This document shows, piece after piece, positions 40,681 through 64,000 of a stretch of DNA of 64,000 nt (positions are counted from its first letter, which is position 1; each line of letters begins with the position of its first letter). Source of the stretch: Lingula anatina (Eukaryota > Brachiopoda > Lingulata > Lingulida > Lingulidae); contig NW_019775798.1 of assembly GCF_001039355.2 (NCBI RefSeq), positions 66,050 through 130,049 of the forward strand, in the 5' to 3' direction. The position numbers were made by a program, and so were the translations under genes. The notes beneath the pieces are model-generated. The model worked only from the letters and a program-made list of their open reading frames with translations. It searched no databases and was not told the DNA's origin.

Positions 40681-41620
40681 CTCGATGCCAAAAGTGTGGT
40701 TGGGAGAATTTGTGATCAAAACAAGTCGCACAATACGAGTTAATTATAATTTTGTAAATGGAAATTTAAAAGAATTAATTAAAGCCGGTTTATTTACCAA
40801 AGACAAAAATTCGATACATCAAAGTTTTAAAGGAAACATTGTGTCATTGCTGCATTGATTTTATACTGGATTTATTTTCTGAAAGTTGCCGGTACCTAGG
40901 TGTTGATTCTCCTTAGTTTTACTACGAGTGTCTGGAATGCAACCGGTCAATTCACATTTTACCTTTTTCGTCAAGTGTGTTCCTTGAAGTCGATCATATG
41001 ACTTGACTCCCTCTTATGATTGGTCGAGAGGATTTAAAGCACACGCACTTGGCTAACAAAAAGAATATGAAGTGAAACTAATTTTTTCACACTCAAGAAA
41101 GAGAACAGTGCAAATTTATAATATTAGCAGATAAAAATGGTAACAAAAATGAAGTCTGATGTGACTTTTGCAAAGGAAAACAATATCATATGACTGAAAC
41201 TATATGAGAACAACCTTTAGATCTACGACTACAGAACATGTATATGATTAAATTTGAGATAAAATAAAAACCCTTAATTTGTACTGTACGTTTCTTTAAA
41301 ACTTACCTTTCCATAAAGTTTTAAATATATATAAAAATGCATAAAGCTGACATGGTTAAAGGAGCTTTTAAAAAAGATAGCATTGACTCCAGCAAAATAC
41401 TATAGCAGTAGGAATATGCATTCGAAATTTTATGAAAATGTTACCTGTTGTATCAAGCCTATTTATTTTATTTTACTGTGATGAAATTATTTCAAAGGTT
41501 AGGTCTGATGTGAAAAGAGAGTGCGAGCTCTCTAGAGAGATCATAAATTTGTTATTTGTTTGTGTTGTATGTGCACTGGTAGAAAAAAAACTGCAGATTA
41601 AGATCACTTGAACATTTTTA

Positions 41621-41793
41621 CGGGGGCCGTAGCGATAACTCCCGAAGGTTCAATAGTCCGAAGGTTCATTGGTCCGAATGTTAATTCACTATAGAACCTT
41701 CGGACCAACGAACCCTTGATTAAAAAATCGATGAAAATGTTAACATTACCACTTTTCGGACCAATGAACCTGCGGACTATCGAAACGCCCCCT
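41621..41793. mobile_element. small foldback element built of GGTTCATTGGTCCGAA units (173 bp)
   Basis: The outer ends are GGGGGC and GCCCCC. Inside, AGGTTCATTGGTCCGAA at about 41661-41678 is matched by its complement TTCGGACCAATGAACCT at about 41755-41771, and a further TTCGGACCAACGAACC lies at 41699-41714. The strand can fold into a long hairpin. No coding capacity and no clear target duplication. Confidence 0.6.
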
Positions 41794-41817
41794 TTTTATG
41801 TGGATAGTATTAGTAAA

Positions 41818-42108
41818 CAGGGGTGAATTCAGGATTATTTGAAGGGGGTCTGCGTATGCAAAGCCGATTCCCCCCCCCCCCCCCCCGCCCCCTTGGCGTC
41901 GGGTTCGAAAATTTTTGGTATTTTAGAGGGCGAACGGTGCCATTTGGACCGGTTTAGAACTGTACATGTATGATATTCAGCTAGTCAAAGTTCTAAATTC
42001 AAGAATGAATTAAGTAACCATGCATTCCCATTGGTACGTGTGATTTTTTTCAGAAATCGAAAGGGGGGGGGGGGTCAGGATCCCCCTGACACCCTAAAAC
42101 CGCCACTT
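41818..42108. mobile_element. possible hAT-like non-autonomous element with C-run and G-run
   Basis: Left end CAGGGGTGAATTCAGG; the right end read on the minus strand is CAAGTGGCGGTTTTAGG, an imperfect inverted match. Near the left end is a run of about eighteen C bases (from about 41870) and near the right end a run of about twelve G bases (42063-42074), which could pair. No matching 8-bp flank is seen, so the class is tentative. Confidence 0.4.
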
Positions 42109-42456
42109 GTATTAAATCAGTTGTATCTCCGAGCAAAATAAAAATGTACAATGTGTTAGATGTGACGAGCATAGTAACCGCTCTCAAAATCGTATTTCTG
42201 TATATATTTCCCTTCAAGGATCCACGTCTTTAATCTTCCCACGCCACCTTTTCTGATATAAACGTTGTTTTAATGTGACTTTACTTTAAAACAGTTAACA
42301 ATTCGTTTTTTTTATTGGTTTTAATATTTCACACATCGTTCATTTGTTCCTAGCGCATTTTGTGATAAATTAATATGCATAATCCGTATTTCAGATAAAC
42401 CCAAGACCGCAAGAAATGATGACGTATTATTTGGCCTACAGGGGGTCCATGCTGCA

Positions 42457-42519
42457 TCGACAACGAGCTTGTTTGCTGTCATCCAAGTCTTAAATAGAGC
42501 AAAATAAACCGAGATGCAG
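42457..42519 (+). other. candidate 5' non-coding exon of GLIS2
   Basis: A stretch ending GAGATGCAG followed by the donor GTAAAT could be a 5' UTR exon of GLIS2. The ATG in it (42514) is out of frame with the GLIS2 exon at 46887. The left limit is arbitrary. A CRE-like TGACGTA lies nearby at about 42419. Confidence 0.25.
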
Positions 42520-42992
42520 GTAAATTATGCATTGTTTTTAATTATATATTTGTAGCTGTGCTTTTGACAACTGTTTACGTTTTTGAAAGTTGAAATAAAT
42601 AGAAACAATTGAACTCAAAGCATTGACAGACCGTACTTATATTGTTTTTGTGCATACATACCAAAACTACTGCCTGAAATTTGCATTTCCATCTGCGTTA
42701 ACGTTAAACTGTTTGCATATTTTGTGCTTGTAAATCGACTATTTGGTTTGATTTCACTAAAGGCATTGCTCTTGGTTTAATACAAAATGCTAGAACAGTA
42801 CTAGTAAGCGTGCTGCTGATCCAAATAATGTTGGTTTGGCTGTTTTGGCTTGCCTAGGTTTTAGGTCTTACAATGTTAATACAACGTGAGCATGAAATTC
42901 ATGCTTTAACACTCCTATTTATGGTTTCTCATATGTACTGGCTGTGCTAAAACATAGAAACAAATGGACCAGAATCTTAAATAATGACTAGG

Positions 42993-43261
42993 ACTGGGTT
43001 CCTGTACCTAGATCAATCTAACTAGATTGACCCCTCTCCAAGGGCCGCACTCCAAGGGGTTTCTCACTAAATTGCATTTAGCTTAAACGGCTTAGATGTC
43101 TGGCACGCCTACTGAAGCCGCTAAACGATAATCAATTACCCTTTAACAGCGTCAGTGGGCGTGCGAGACATCGAAGCCGCTTAACTTGATAACAATATAG
43201 TGAGAACCCCCATGGAGATAGATCGATCCAAAGTTAGTACAATATCTCTGGGAATGGTCTG
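42993..43261. mobile_element. palindromic MITE-like element, copy 3 (269 bp)
   Basis: Starts ACTGGGTTCCTGTACC and ends TCTCTGGGAATGGTCTG; inner arms GATCAATCTA and GATCGATCC, AGGGGTTTCTCACTAA and its complement TTAGTGAGAA-type sequence. TAGG flanks both sides (42989-42992 and 43262-43265), consistent with a 4-bp target duplication. Confidence 0.7.
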
Positions 43262-43629
43262 TAGGTTGCACATCCAGGATTATACGGAAATCACAAATTT
43301 TTTATCTCACCTCTCATCTCCTCATCTTGCAAACTCCTTTAAAGTCAACCAGTTTTCCTGTCAACAGAGCCATGAATAAGGTAACATTTATCTCAGTGTC
43401 TACCTGTTAAACAGCATTAAAATTAAACATCTCCTAGATAAAACCAAGGAGTTATAACAGCCTGAACGGATTTCTGAATGCTTGCGGTAAGTCAAATAAT
43501 GATGGAAAATTTTCCTGCCAGGAAGTAACCTACTGAGCACAATAGAAGGTGCATGTACATGTCCTATGTGGTTATTTTAGAGTTTGATTCTGGGTGAGAA
43601 ACAATTTCCAAAATTCTTCTCTCATTCAG

Positions 43630-45040
43630 AAGTCTGTTTGTTGTGGCCATTGTATCTGTGATAGCGGGTGGAGGATGCCTAGGTAAGAGACAACAATTTT
43701 ATGAGAACAAATTAACTGACAACACGTCCAGTGTGGTGGTATGCACAATTGCATATTACCTAAAGCATAATCTCTGTAAAAATATAAAGGAGGAAAAAGA
43801 AAGCTTAAGAAATACAAAATAATTGCCAGACGTGGCAATAACCTAGTATTGTAGAAGATGAGAGGCACTGCAAGTTTGAGCTATTGGAGGTTCCACATTC
43901 AAAAAGAATAACATTTTTTGCTCTTATTCCATCATTACTGAAAAGTTTTAGCTTCTTGACATCTCCACTGAGGCCCAGTTAAGCAGCTTGGAAATTATTG
44001 CCAGACTTACAATCACTGTACCTACTGTGGAATAATATGAGAGTACATTAATACTAATGCATTTTGGATAATCTCTGGCACAGATGGAAAGTGTGGAATA
44101 GGTAAGGTGAAGGGACCTGCTGTTCATTGTCAATAACGCAAGGCTTGGACTGTGTATTGAAACAGTTTGAATGTTAATTTCTGCCCCAAGTCACAAATGG
44201 CAGTTTCATTTTTAACGCCTGAACTTGTTGTGTACTAGTAAATTATTGTATTTCTATACTGTAGATTTGTTGCTCTCCAAAAGAAGCTCAGAAGTAAGGC
44301 TGAAAATAAATGGCACATGAATATAGCAAGTATTTTTTATCTGTATTGCAATTAAGTCAATTTTAACATGCTGAATACATTTCTTCCTGAAATCTTCCCA
44401 TTTCTGTAGAATACATTTTCTTACAGTACTGGTACCAATATAGTGTTCACCTTTGTGAAAAATGAAACTAACATCTGTGGTCAAAATAGTTTTTTTCCAT
44501 CATATACCAGATTTAAGCTGAGTAAAAAAGATGTCTAAAAATAATAAATGTAGGATGTTCTGAGTTTCAAACTTACTAGAGTGATGGTTGCTCTCTCAGT
44601 GGTCTTTAAATTTTTATTTCATTTGCCCACCTAACAATCGAACTGACTGCACTTAAAATCCTCTGTGGGCACAAGTGGTTTTAAAAAAGGAAATCTAAAG
44701 AAAATTATATTTTAATGTTAGAAAAATTGAAATTTATAATTCTGCATAACAAGAGGACAAATGGGAAGTTGGACATTGTTACCATGGAAACTATCTTTCA
44801 TAGTGCACATAGGAGTGGATGAGGGAAGTGCCAGGGTAGGAAATGTGACATTGTTTGCTGTGGATACTATCTTGTACATAAATGTTTGTTTTTACTACAG
44901 GAAGGTTTGTGTTTGAGGAATTGGGCGGATCACAGAGGGTTATCACAGGACTGCTCTGTGGTCCAGTTATGTCTCATCGAAGAAAAATTCAGGTCGGGAA
45001 GGAGATAAGGGATCTGCTGCATTTCAGGTTTTACTTTTAG
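43630..45040 (+). CDS. unrecognised two-exon reading frame between TFAP4 and GLIS2 (no start found)
   Basis: Two blocks with good splice borders share one open frame: 43630-43682 (acceptor CATTCAG, donor GTAAGA) and 44901 onwards (acceptor TACTACAG). Joined, they read SLFVVAIVSVIAGGGCLG, a hydrophobic segment, then RFVFEELGGSQRVITGLL and a basic tail with MSHRRKIQVGKEIRDLLHFR. The frame ends at TAG 45038-45040, or a donor GTTTTA after 45026 may splice onward; joining to the GLIS2 exon at 46887 would give an early stop. No in-frame ATG precedes it in the nearest candidate exon (ending 42519). It could be a small membrane protein whose first exon I cannot find, 5' UTR exons of GLIS2, or chance. 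No family is recognised. Confidence 0.28.
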
Positions 45041-46886
45041 TTTCATTCCTCTCACAAAAGCTCCCTGGGAAATATATTTATACATATAGGGGGTTGCAGG
45101 TAGAGAGATTATAGCTGAGTCAGCAGTTTATATTCATATCAAATATTTTAGAAACTAAATCTATAAGATTATTGAAGAATTTGTTTGTCCAGATATTAAT
45201 CAAGTAAATATTCTGTACAAGGTTTATCCCCTATTAAAAAATATGTTTATTTGCTTGTAAGTAATTTACTGTATTCTTTGGTTTGCCAGCAGTTGCTGTC
45301 TTGTTTATGAATGTAAATATGCGAAGAATTATCATCTATATTATTTTGAGACGATGTTTGGTAAACTTATTGATAGTAAACTGATCGATAGTAGTAACCT
45401 TATATTCCAGAAAAAATAGACATGAGAAGCAGTTTTCTATATTTGTTTTAAACTTCAAGGTTAAAGCTATAGAAATGTATAGAGACTGTAAGTTTGTTAT
45501 CATAAAAATACTTATTCATGGATCAATGAATTTTGGCTAGTAAAAGACTCATTGTCCTGCTTGGTTCTTAGCTGCATTGTTTACTCCTAGGGTCAAATTA
45601 TTGTTTATTTTGGCACTGGTGAAATCTCTCATTTTTTGTCTTGAAACTTTCAAAAGTAGCCTTGTTCTATTTTCTAACTTGTTAACTAAAAGACCAGAGA
45701 CGCCTTTGTAAAGAACAGAGCCCATGTTATTGCTGGTGTTGATCCCAATAGGGTTCCTAACTTATTGGTGCTGAATTGGACAGCCAAGAGCCTGTTACTT
45801 TCATTGATGATCCCAGCACCCTTTTGTGTTGCTTTGAATTATACAGCTTTTATGACAAAAGTAATATTATTATGGTTTATAATATGTATGCACAATACAA
45901 CAACACAAATTAGGAACATGTGGTTGGAAATCTGCATTGTTCATTGATGTGCTTGACCTAGTTTTGAAAGAAATTGGGTTTGAAAATTAAACACACTGCC
46001 AGCTTGTTGGTGGATGTTCAATGCATCATATGATATCTGAATATCTGAAGTGATAATTTGACTAATAACTTTATTCTTAACTGTTTTAAAATGACAGCAG
46101 GATGGTTCTAGTAGATAGTGGCATCATTAGATCTCAATATGTTAGATGTTTGGCCTGCATATTAAAATGCTGTCCAATGGCATGCACTGTGTCTATTTTC
46201 TTTGCTAATTGCGGCATTTGGCATGTTTAATTAGAAATAAGTATTGAAGTTTGAAATGTTGGTATTTTACAGGATCTGGATAGAATAGCAGCTTAAGCTG
46301 TCTTCATTGAGGTGCCCTCATGGTAGAAGACGGTGGGCCCTTCACCAGTAGTGCAAAGCCTGGCTACCTGCCAACAAAAAGCAAATCTTAATTGGGAAGT
46401 TTCATGAAATCTAGAAAAAATAGCAATCAAAATTGAACATTCTCATACTTGCTGCTGCAAGGTAAGACTTAGTTGATTTTAATTTTCTCAGAAAAAAATG
46501 TAAAAAAAAAATCACAGATATGGTCTACTTCTCACAGGAAGACTATCATGAATTTATAACACATTTTCTTCCATGCAACCATTATGATGATAATTTCTTC
46601 CTACACTGAAATGAAGAATAGTCGATGAATACCAAAGATAAATCAAATTGGCTTTTGAAATTGATGAAAAAGATCATTTATGTATTTATTTATTTTTCTT
46701 CTTTTTTTCAAATAATTGATTATTGCTTCAGTGAAAATCAGACCTTGACTTTAACAATGTACGTATATGTATATAAGCAGTATATATCAAATTAACAGTC
46801 TCATTATCGATAATAAAATACCTGGACTTATCTCATTTCACCCAGATTAAAAAGAAATAATAAGTTTTCTTTGCTATTTTTTCCAG
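45041..46886. other. intergenic or 5' intron sequence before the GLIS2 start exon
   Basis: AT-rich sequence with no convincing exon or repeat. If GLIS2 has upstream non-coding exons this is intron. Confidence 0.45.
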
Positions 46887-46888
46887 GA

Positions 46889-58594
<11,706 letters not shown>

Positions 58595-61500
58595 GATCAA
58601 CTTGATTGTAAACACATGATTTAGAGAAAACAGTTAAGCAGAATCTCCTTTCAGATTAATTGAAATTGCTTCAAATTTTAAGCCCCATAAAGCCTGAATT
58701 TGGGTTTTGATGCAAATTGTTTCAGGGGAAAACAAAACTGATACTTGAACTGCTCTGAATTGAGTTTGCTGTCACAACTTTTGTTTGGTCTACATGTAGA
58801 AAACTAAGAAACTGTTTTTTTTTTCTAATAAGAAAAGTTCCAGTTCAAGTTTGTCTGTGGTTTGTAAAGGTTATGTATTTATATTTTTCATCCTTAGAAT
58901 TGTTTCCTTTGCACTGTATCATGATAGAAGGTAGCAGTAACTTTCTATCTTCGGAATCGCATAGATCTGATGATTTTTTCAGCCATAGGATGCTGGAAAA
59001 TCACTTAAAAGGACCAGGAATAATTATCATGTGTAGGACAGAAGAGTTTCAATTAATTAAAGATTCAGTTGATATTTTAATGTGAAAACAGAAGCATTAG
59101 TATGCCATAATTGGAAAAGGAATTCTTCATCAATTTTAATTTATGATTTTGTGATTGCTGTAAAGATGTCAGTATTTGCATTTACCCAGTCACGTATTGC
59201 TTATATTAAGTAGTTCTATTCACATAATGCACATGTCATGTTGCAAATATAACCTGTTGTAAGCTGAACTTCATGCCGTCTTGTCATCTTATTCTGCTGT
59301 ATGTCTATACATTTCACAGCTTTGCTGCCTTGTTTGTCATGTCATCTAATTCTACACTGGGTGACAAATCATTTCTTTTTATCTTCCACTAAGCTGTCAA
59401 TTGATATTCCATCAGACAGATATAAAATTGATCTCCTTTCCAAATATATCACAGACTGAGACTCTTGGCTCACATTTGAAGGATCAGAAAAAAATAGTTG
59501 TAACTTGTACGTAACAATAAACCCCACACCTGGTGCAAGTATTACTGGAATAAGTACAATGCAGAATGTGTCTGAATTGTAAAAGTCTTCATGCAAGTGC
59601 CCTAAATCATTTTTATTTGGTTCTCCAGACATTTGACACTGGGATTCTCATATTTTTGAAGTGTTTATAAAAAGCCAGTCTGATATATAAATGGAAACTA
59701 AAACCAAATTGGAACACGAGTCTTATCTAGAAAAAATTGTCATTTGATCACCATTGAACTTCCACTGTCACAGTGTGTCTTATTTGGTGAGAAATGTTTG
59801 AAAATTTGTATGCTTTCAGATGTTGGCTTCGTTGTGTCAAAAATAAAACTTGTACAAAACCGATAATAGGGCTAATATGTAATGGCATCTGTTCAAGGAA
59901 ATTAACTTCCCCTGCACACAGGAAAGACTTAAAACTTGCAAATTTTGCATGTTAACACTTCAACTTACAATTTCAACCTTTACCAAAAATAGACATTGCA
60001 AAGCAAAATTATTTCCCAATCCCTCTTTATTCAGGCCTAATCTAACTTTATTTCGAAAAAAAAAAATCTCTTTACTTTTTAATACGTGTGCTATTTCAAA
60101 AGTATATACACTTGTAATATATTTGCTTTTCATATAAAATGAAGTATACATGGGAACCTCATGTCAAAAATGAAAAGTTTTCATAAGTTGATGAAATCTA
60201 AACTTCCAAGCTATCTCTAATGCAGTGAGGGGAATTGATTGAAATGAACTGATTTCTTAATTTGCGTCTCTTGACACACTATAATTTAATTATTTTATTT
60301 ATATCAAAATTACCAAAACAGCCATAAGAACCATGTCACTATACAGTGTACAATGAGAGTTCAACCTGTGTAGCACTGCAGTTACAGTACTGAATAAATC
60401 AACTTGTTAACATTTATGTACTTTGTACAGGCATAGTTTGATTGGGACCAGCCTGTTAAGGCATGCATATCATTTTCCATATTAACACTTCATAACAATA
60501 GATATTTTTCATTCATGACAGTTGAATTAGAGTAGTTAGCAAGAATCTACATCTTTCTTTTGGCATTTGAAAATAAGCACAGAAATGCAGAGGCTATATT
60601 TAAAATGATTGTTAAATTAAAATTAAACCAGTTTCATGAAAATTGACAGAGGTGGTATTAAAGTTAGTGATATTTTAAGAATTTATCAGGTTCAGGTGTT
60701 ACAGTAGCTGCAAGGTGTTACTTCTTACTACTCGTTCATACCTAAATTAATAACTTGTAATAAAAGATATTCTAATTCTTAAACCATTTCCATCCTCCCC
60801 TGACATATTTCAACATAACAGCATTCATTTAAATTTAATTCACATTTGTGCACTAAAGATTCCACAAAAAGTGATGACAATTTATTTGCATTGGAAAAAT
60901 CCATTTGTCTTTAGTTATAAGGCTCATTCCAAATAACACTTGTCATTCCATGTAAATCGCTCCAATTCCTGATATTGAGTAGATTTACAGAAAAGCTAGT
61001 GATTTTACACGTGCTTTGGAAACCAGAGGCATTCAGCAAGAGTCCCCACAGTTGGATCAATGTTACAGGACATTTCATTTGAATCAACAGAGTTTCGGTA
61101 TGGTACAGAACCAGGGTGATAAAACAAAAATTGAGGAGGGGGTGGGGGGGTGGGGTGGCATAACAATTTATGATTTATTTGTGTGTTGTGTAACATTGGT
61201 GTTTATACCATGAAGGTGTTTTATATTATAATGTGAGTGCCAATCAAAATATGGTTACCATGGAAGTATATTTTCTAAATTCCCTGTACTCAATGTGTTA
61301 ATTGTCTCAATGTAAACAAACAACAGTCCATAGCAAAAGAAAAGAATATTTTATTTATTTTATATTTACAAATATTTTAAATAAAAACTGACTGAATTTT
61401 CTTAGGTAGACTTAGAAAAATAAGCCCTTTGAATGCCTCCCTCCTCCACCAAAGCTTCTTCAGACATTGACATTGGGACATCACACATGAGTTAATTCAT

Positions 61501-61643
61501 TGATGGTTTATGTTATTTTGTTTTCCATTTACTATAGATAATGTCACTGCAATCAATGCCAGACATGACTGAAAAAAGAGGCCACTGCTAAAACTTCCCC
61601 AGAAAACACAATGTAAAAATGTATATCCTAAGTTCAGCTTTTA
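58595..61643. other. convergent 3' region of GLIS2 (+) and PAM16 (-)
   Basis: No coding sequence is seen. It should hold both 3' UTRs. AATAAA at 59842-59847 could end GLIS2 transcripts (UTR about 1.25 kb); TTTATT at 61350-61355 (AATAAA in minus sense) could end PAM16 transcripts (UTR about 0.3 kb). A G-rich run is at about 61136-61158. Confidence 0.5.
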
Positions 61644-63496
61644 TCATGTTTTAGGAGGCGGTGACTGTTCTTCTTCAGTTTGGGATCGTTCCTTTTGCAT
61701 TTTGTCTTGAATTTCTTCATCAATTCTTTCTTTTGCTCTATATACCTGGAATGAAAAGCAGAAGAACTTGCAACCAACTTTGCCCCTTTTTTATATCTGT
61801 ATTAATTGCACAATAATACAATTACACTATAAAATACTTTATAAAATTTAATCTTATCTAGATAATAAAAAATTTTGACAATCATTTACTAGAATTTGTT
61901 ACCAATGTTTTGAAAAGCCACATGTAAGTCATTAAATGCTTATTAACTTTCAACATGACAAAATAGAGAACTGCCTCTTTTCATTCAAAACAAAAAATGA
62001 TATCTATCTACTACAAGATGCCAATTATTCAATCCTGGCTATTAATTTTTGTACATTAAGATCAATATAATACTACAAACCTTGGGAAATGTTTATTTTT
62101 ACATGAAAATATGGAGTTTGCCTTGTTACTCATGAATGTACCAAAGTACACCTTGGAGAATTAGGCCACAGTTAGAATTTTCAAGTCGCCAAACTGACAT
62201 TTAACTATTATAATATCTAGCTCATCTCTTTTGGTTACAGTTGACAAATATCAATCGTGGATTCATGTTTAGGGCAATAGGCATATGCCAGTACAATTAA
62301 CATAAACATATATATATATACACAAAAAGCTGTTAGTTTTATGTTTTGCATTAATTATACTTGCTTTCATTTTTTGCAATGATAGGTGTATGCAGAGGGC
62401 ATTTTTCTCCTACACACACTCTCATACTTTTTGTCCCAAGTACAAAAACTTGGGTTCCATGTAAATAACAATAGTAATTCAATAAAATAAAATACAAACA
62501 AAATTCCTTCGAGTTGTATTCATGCATAGGCTACTATGTACAAGTCATTCATATTAAGTAAAAAAAAAAAAAACTTTCCTTTTTTTATGTATTTCAGATT
62601 TCATATTACAGAGATATGATAAACATGTTCATATTATTACTTGTCAAAGGCTTTTAATTTTCTAGAGATTGGCTTGTTTCTTAAATGGAGAATTTTCAAC
62701 ATAATCGGCCCACAAAATACCAATTTCTACCTTAGAAGCTTATAAGCAGATTAGTGCTAGTAAATTTTTTGATGGAGGCGATGCAGCCTCTTTAAAAAAA
62801 CAGATACTTACTTTTGACTGTAAATAAAATGAGCCTCCTTTGGATTTTTCATTGACCGCAAATAAGTGGTCATAGTTTTTCTGTATTTTTTCAACATCAT
62901 TTAAGTCTGATACATTCAGTATCTGTTTTGCTTCCTGAAATAACCAAAGTGAATTTTTGATTTAATTAAAGTACTGTCAGAATTGATTACAGTATTTTTC
63001 TAAGTCTCCCTAATTATCTTAGGGAAATAAATGAAAGTCAAATAAATACATTACGTAAACTGGCAAAGATGCTCATATTCTTGCAAAAACACAAATAACT
63101 ATTAAAATAACGTACAATCTCATTAATTCATAGTACTACTGATCTGAAATAATCCTTAATGTGTATTTAACAAAATAAAAGCTTTAAACTAATTTCACAG
63201 TAAGTTTTCTGGAGGACAGAAGCATATTCCAAAATTCCTTTCAATTACTCAAAACTTTAAATGTGTAATTTACTTAAATACTGTCATCCCAATTTCATTT
63301 TCTGTGACTTCTGACACTTAACCTGTATAGTTAACCCTTTCTTTAGGTCAGCTACTGCTGATTTTGTCCCCTGTTTTCCACCTCCTTGGCGCTTTGCTGC
63401 TTGCTGACTGGCAGCCCATTCCTGCTGTAATGCTCTAGTAAATGCCCTACCTACAACTTGGCTTCCAGCCACAACTGCCTGGACTATCACCTTTAA
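61644..63496 (-). CDS. PAM16: PAM16 / MAGMAS, mitochondrial import motor subunit (5' end missing)
   Basis: PAM16 (Tim16) sits on the matrix face of the TIM23 complex, pairs with the J-protein PAM18/DNAJC19 and restrains its stimulation of mtHsp70. Exons in transcript order: 63496-63323, 62934-62812, 61745-61644, all phase 0 with GT/AG borders, giving 132 residues (human full length 125). The first exon carries the conserved hydrophobic N-terminus ([20 protein letters not shown]), then a Gly/Lys/Gln linker. The second has the J-like domain, [10 protein letters not shown] to [20 protein letters not shown], where canonical J-proteins have HPD but this has NEK, as expected for PAM16. The third has [12 protein letters not shown] and a polar tail ending PPPKT. 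By homology about four residues (MAKY-like) come from an upstream exon; no fitting ATG is found up to 64000, so that exon is probably outside the window. Confidence 0.94.
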
Positions 63497-63825
63497 CTAA
63501 AAAGAAAATTCTCAAATGTAGAGTTTCAGCTGAGAGCACAAAGCAATTAATATAAAAATTAAAACAAGGCAGCAAAGCTGTCAAATGTAAAGACAAAAAG
63601 CAAGAAAAAAAAATAGGGTACTGTCAATTCTGATGCAAAAGTACATTATGTTAAACTGCAAATTCAACATCAAATTTTAATTATGCTTAACAGGTAATTC
63701 CAAAGTAAAATGTGTAACAAGCATAAGGCTTCAGGCCCATGGGAGTTCAAGTTCACACTTTGAAAATGTATAACTTCCAGAAAAAGAATCTAATTAGACT
63801 GCTCTTCCAACTCGGGCTGCATGCC

Positions 63826-64000
63826 GATTTTCGAACTTGACCTGCGTTTTAGCAAGATCGATTTTTCCTGTGAGTTTCATGACAACAGGCCTATCGGTTT
63901 TCCTTGAAATGTGTTTACAGTGTTGCATATATGCTGAAAAGTAAAAGTAACTTCTACAATAATGGCCCAATCATGCTGATTTTCAAACTTGACCTACGTT
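63826..64000. repeat. two partial units of a 152-bp-spaced repeat at the window edge
   Basis: TTTTCGAACTTGACCTGCGTT (from 63828) recurs as TTTTCAAACTTGACCTACGTT ending at base 64000, 152 bp later. Between them is AAGTTTCATGACAACAGG-like sequence. It may be a short satellite array or a dispersed element continuing beyond the window. It lies in the first PAM16 intron. Confidence 0.55.

Noticed and set aside
63500-64000. First coding exon of PAM16
   Set aside because: No minus-strand ATG with a MAKY-like start and phase-0 donor was found up to the window edge.

Overview
The window is animal nuclear DNA. Genes are split by long, AT-rich introns with GT/AG borders; microsatellites and foldback elements are scattered throughout, and two lone N bases mark assembly joins. 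All recognisable proteins are animal housekeeping or developmental factors. AT-richness, intron-rich genes and types of short dispersed repeat suggest a marine invertebrate, perhaps a lophotrochozoan such as a mollusc. This placement is inference; no sequence shown fixes the phylum.

Layout. 486-4815 (-): TAF7, a TFIID subunit, complete in nine coding exons. About 0.3 kb away and divergent, 5121-17067 (+): a NIPA2-type Mg2+ transporter, with a possible cassette exon adding an N-terminal membrane segment. Its 3' UTR runs to about 18.73 kb. From 18.7 to 26.5 kb I see no gene, only repeats and probably the 3' UTR of the next gene. 26564-40249 (-): TFAP4 (AP-4), a bHLH-zipper factor in five coding exons, with a promoter carrying three E2F-like and two CAGCTG sites. 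40.6-46.9 kb: TFAP4/GLIS2 interval with foldback elements and an unrecognised two-exon reading frame. 46889-58594 (+): GLIS2, a five-zinc-finger Kruppel-like factor. 61644-63496 (-): PAM16 (MAGMAS), a subunit of the mitochondrial import motor, lacking only its first short exon, which is not found before 64000.

How the genes relate. TFAP4(-), GLIS2(+) and PAM16(-) lie in the same order and orientation as on human 16p13.3 (from memory), so this looks like ancient bilaterian microsynteny. TAF7 and NIPA2 probably share a bidirectional promoter. The genes act in different processes (general transcription, Mg2+ transport, cell-cycle and developmental transcription, mitochondrial import); nothing suggests an operon.

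Mobile DNA. At least six palindromic foldback (MITE-like) elements share the motif GGATCGATC or related ends, and three have 4-bp direct flanks. Other short elements resemble non-autonomous hAT elements. I found no transposase, reverse transcriptase, viral gene, tRNA, rRNA or CRISPR array.
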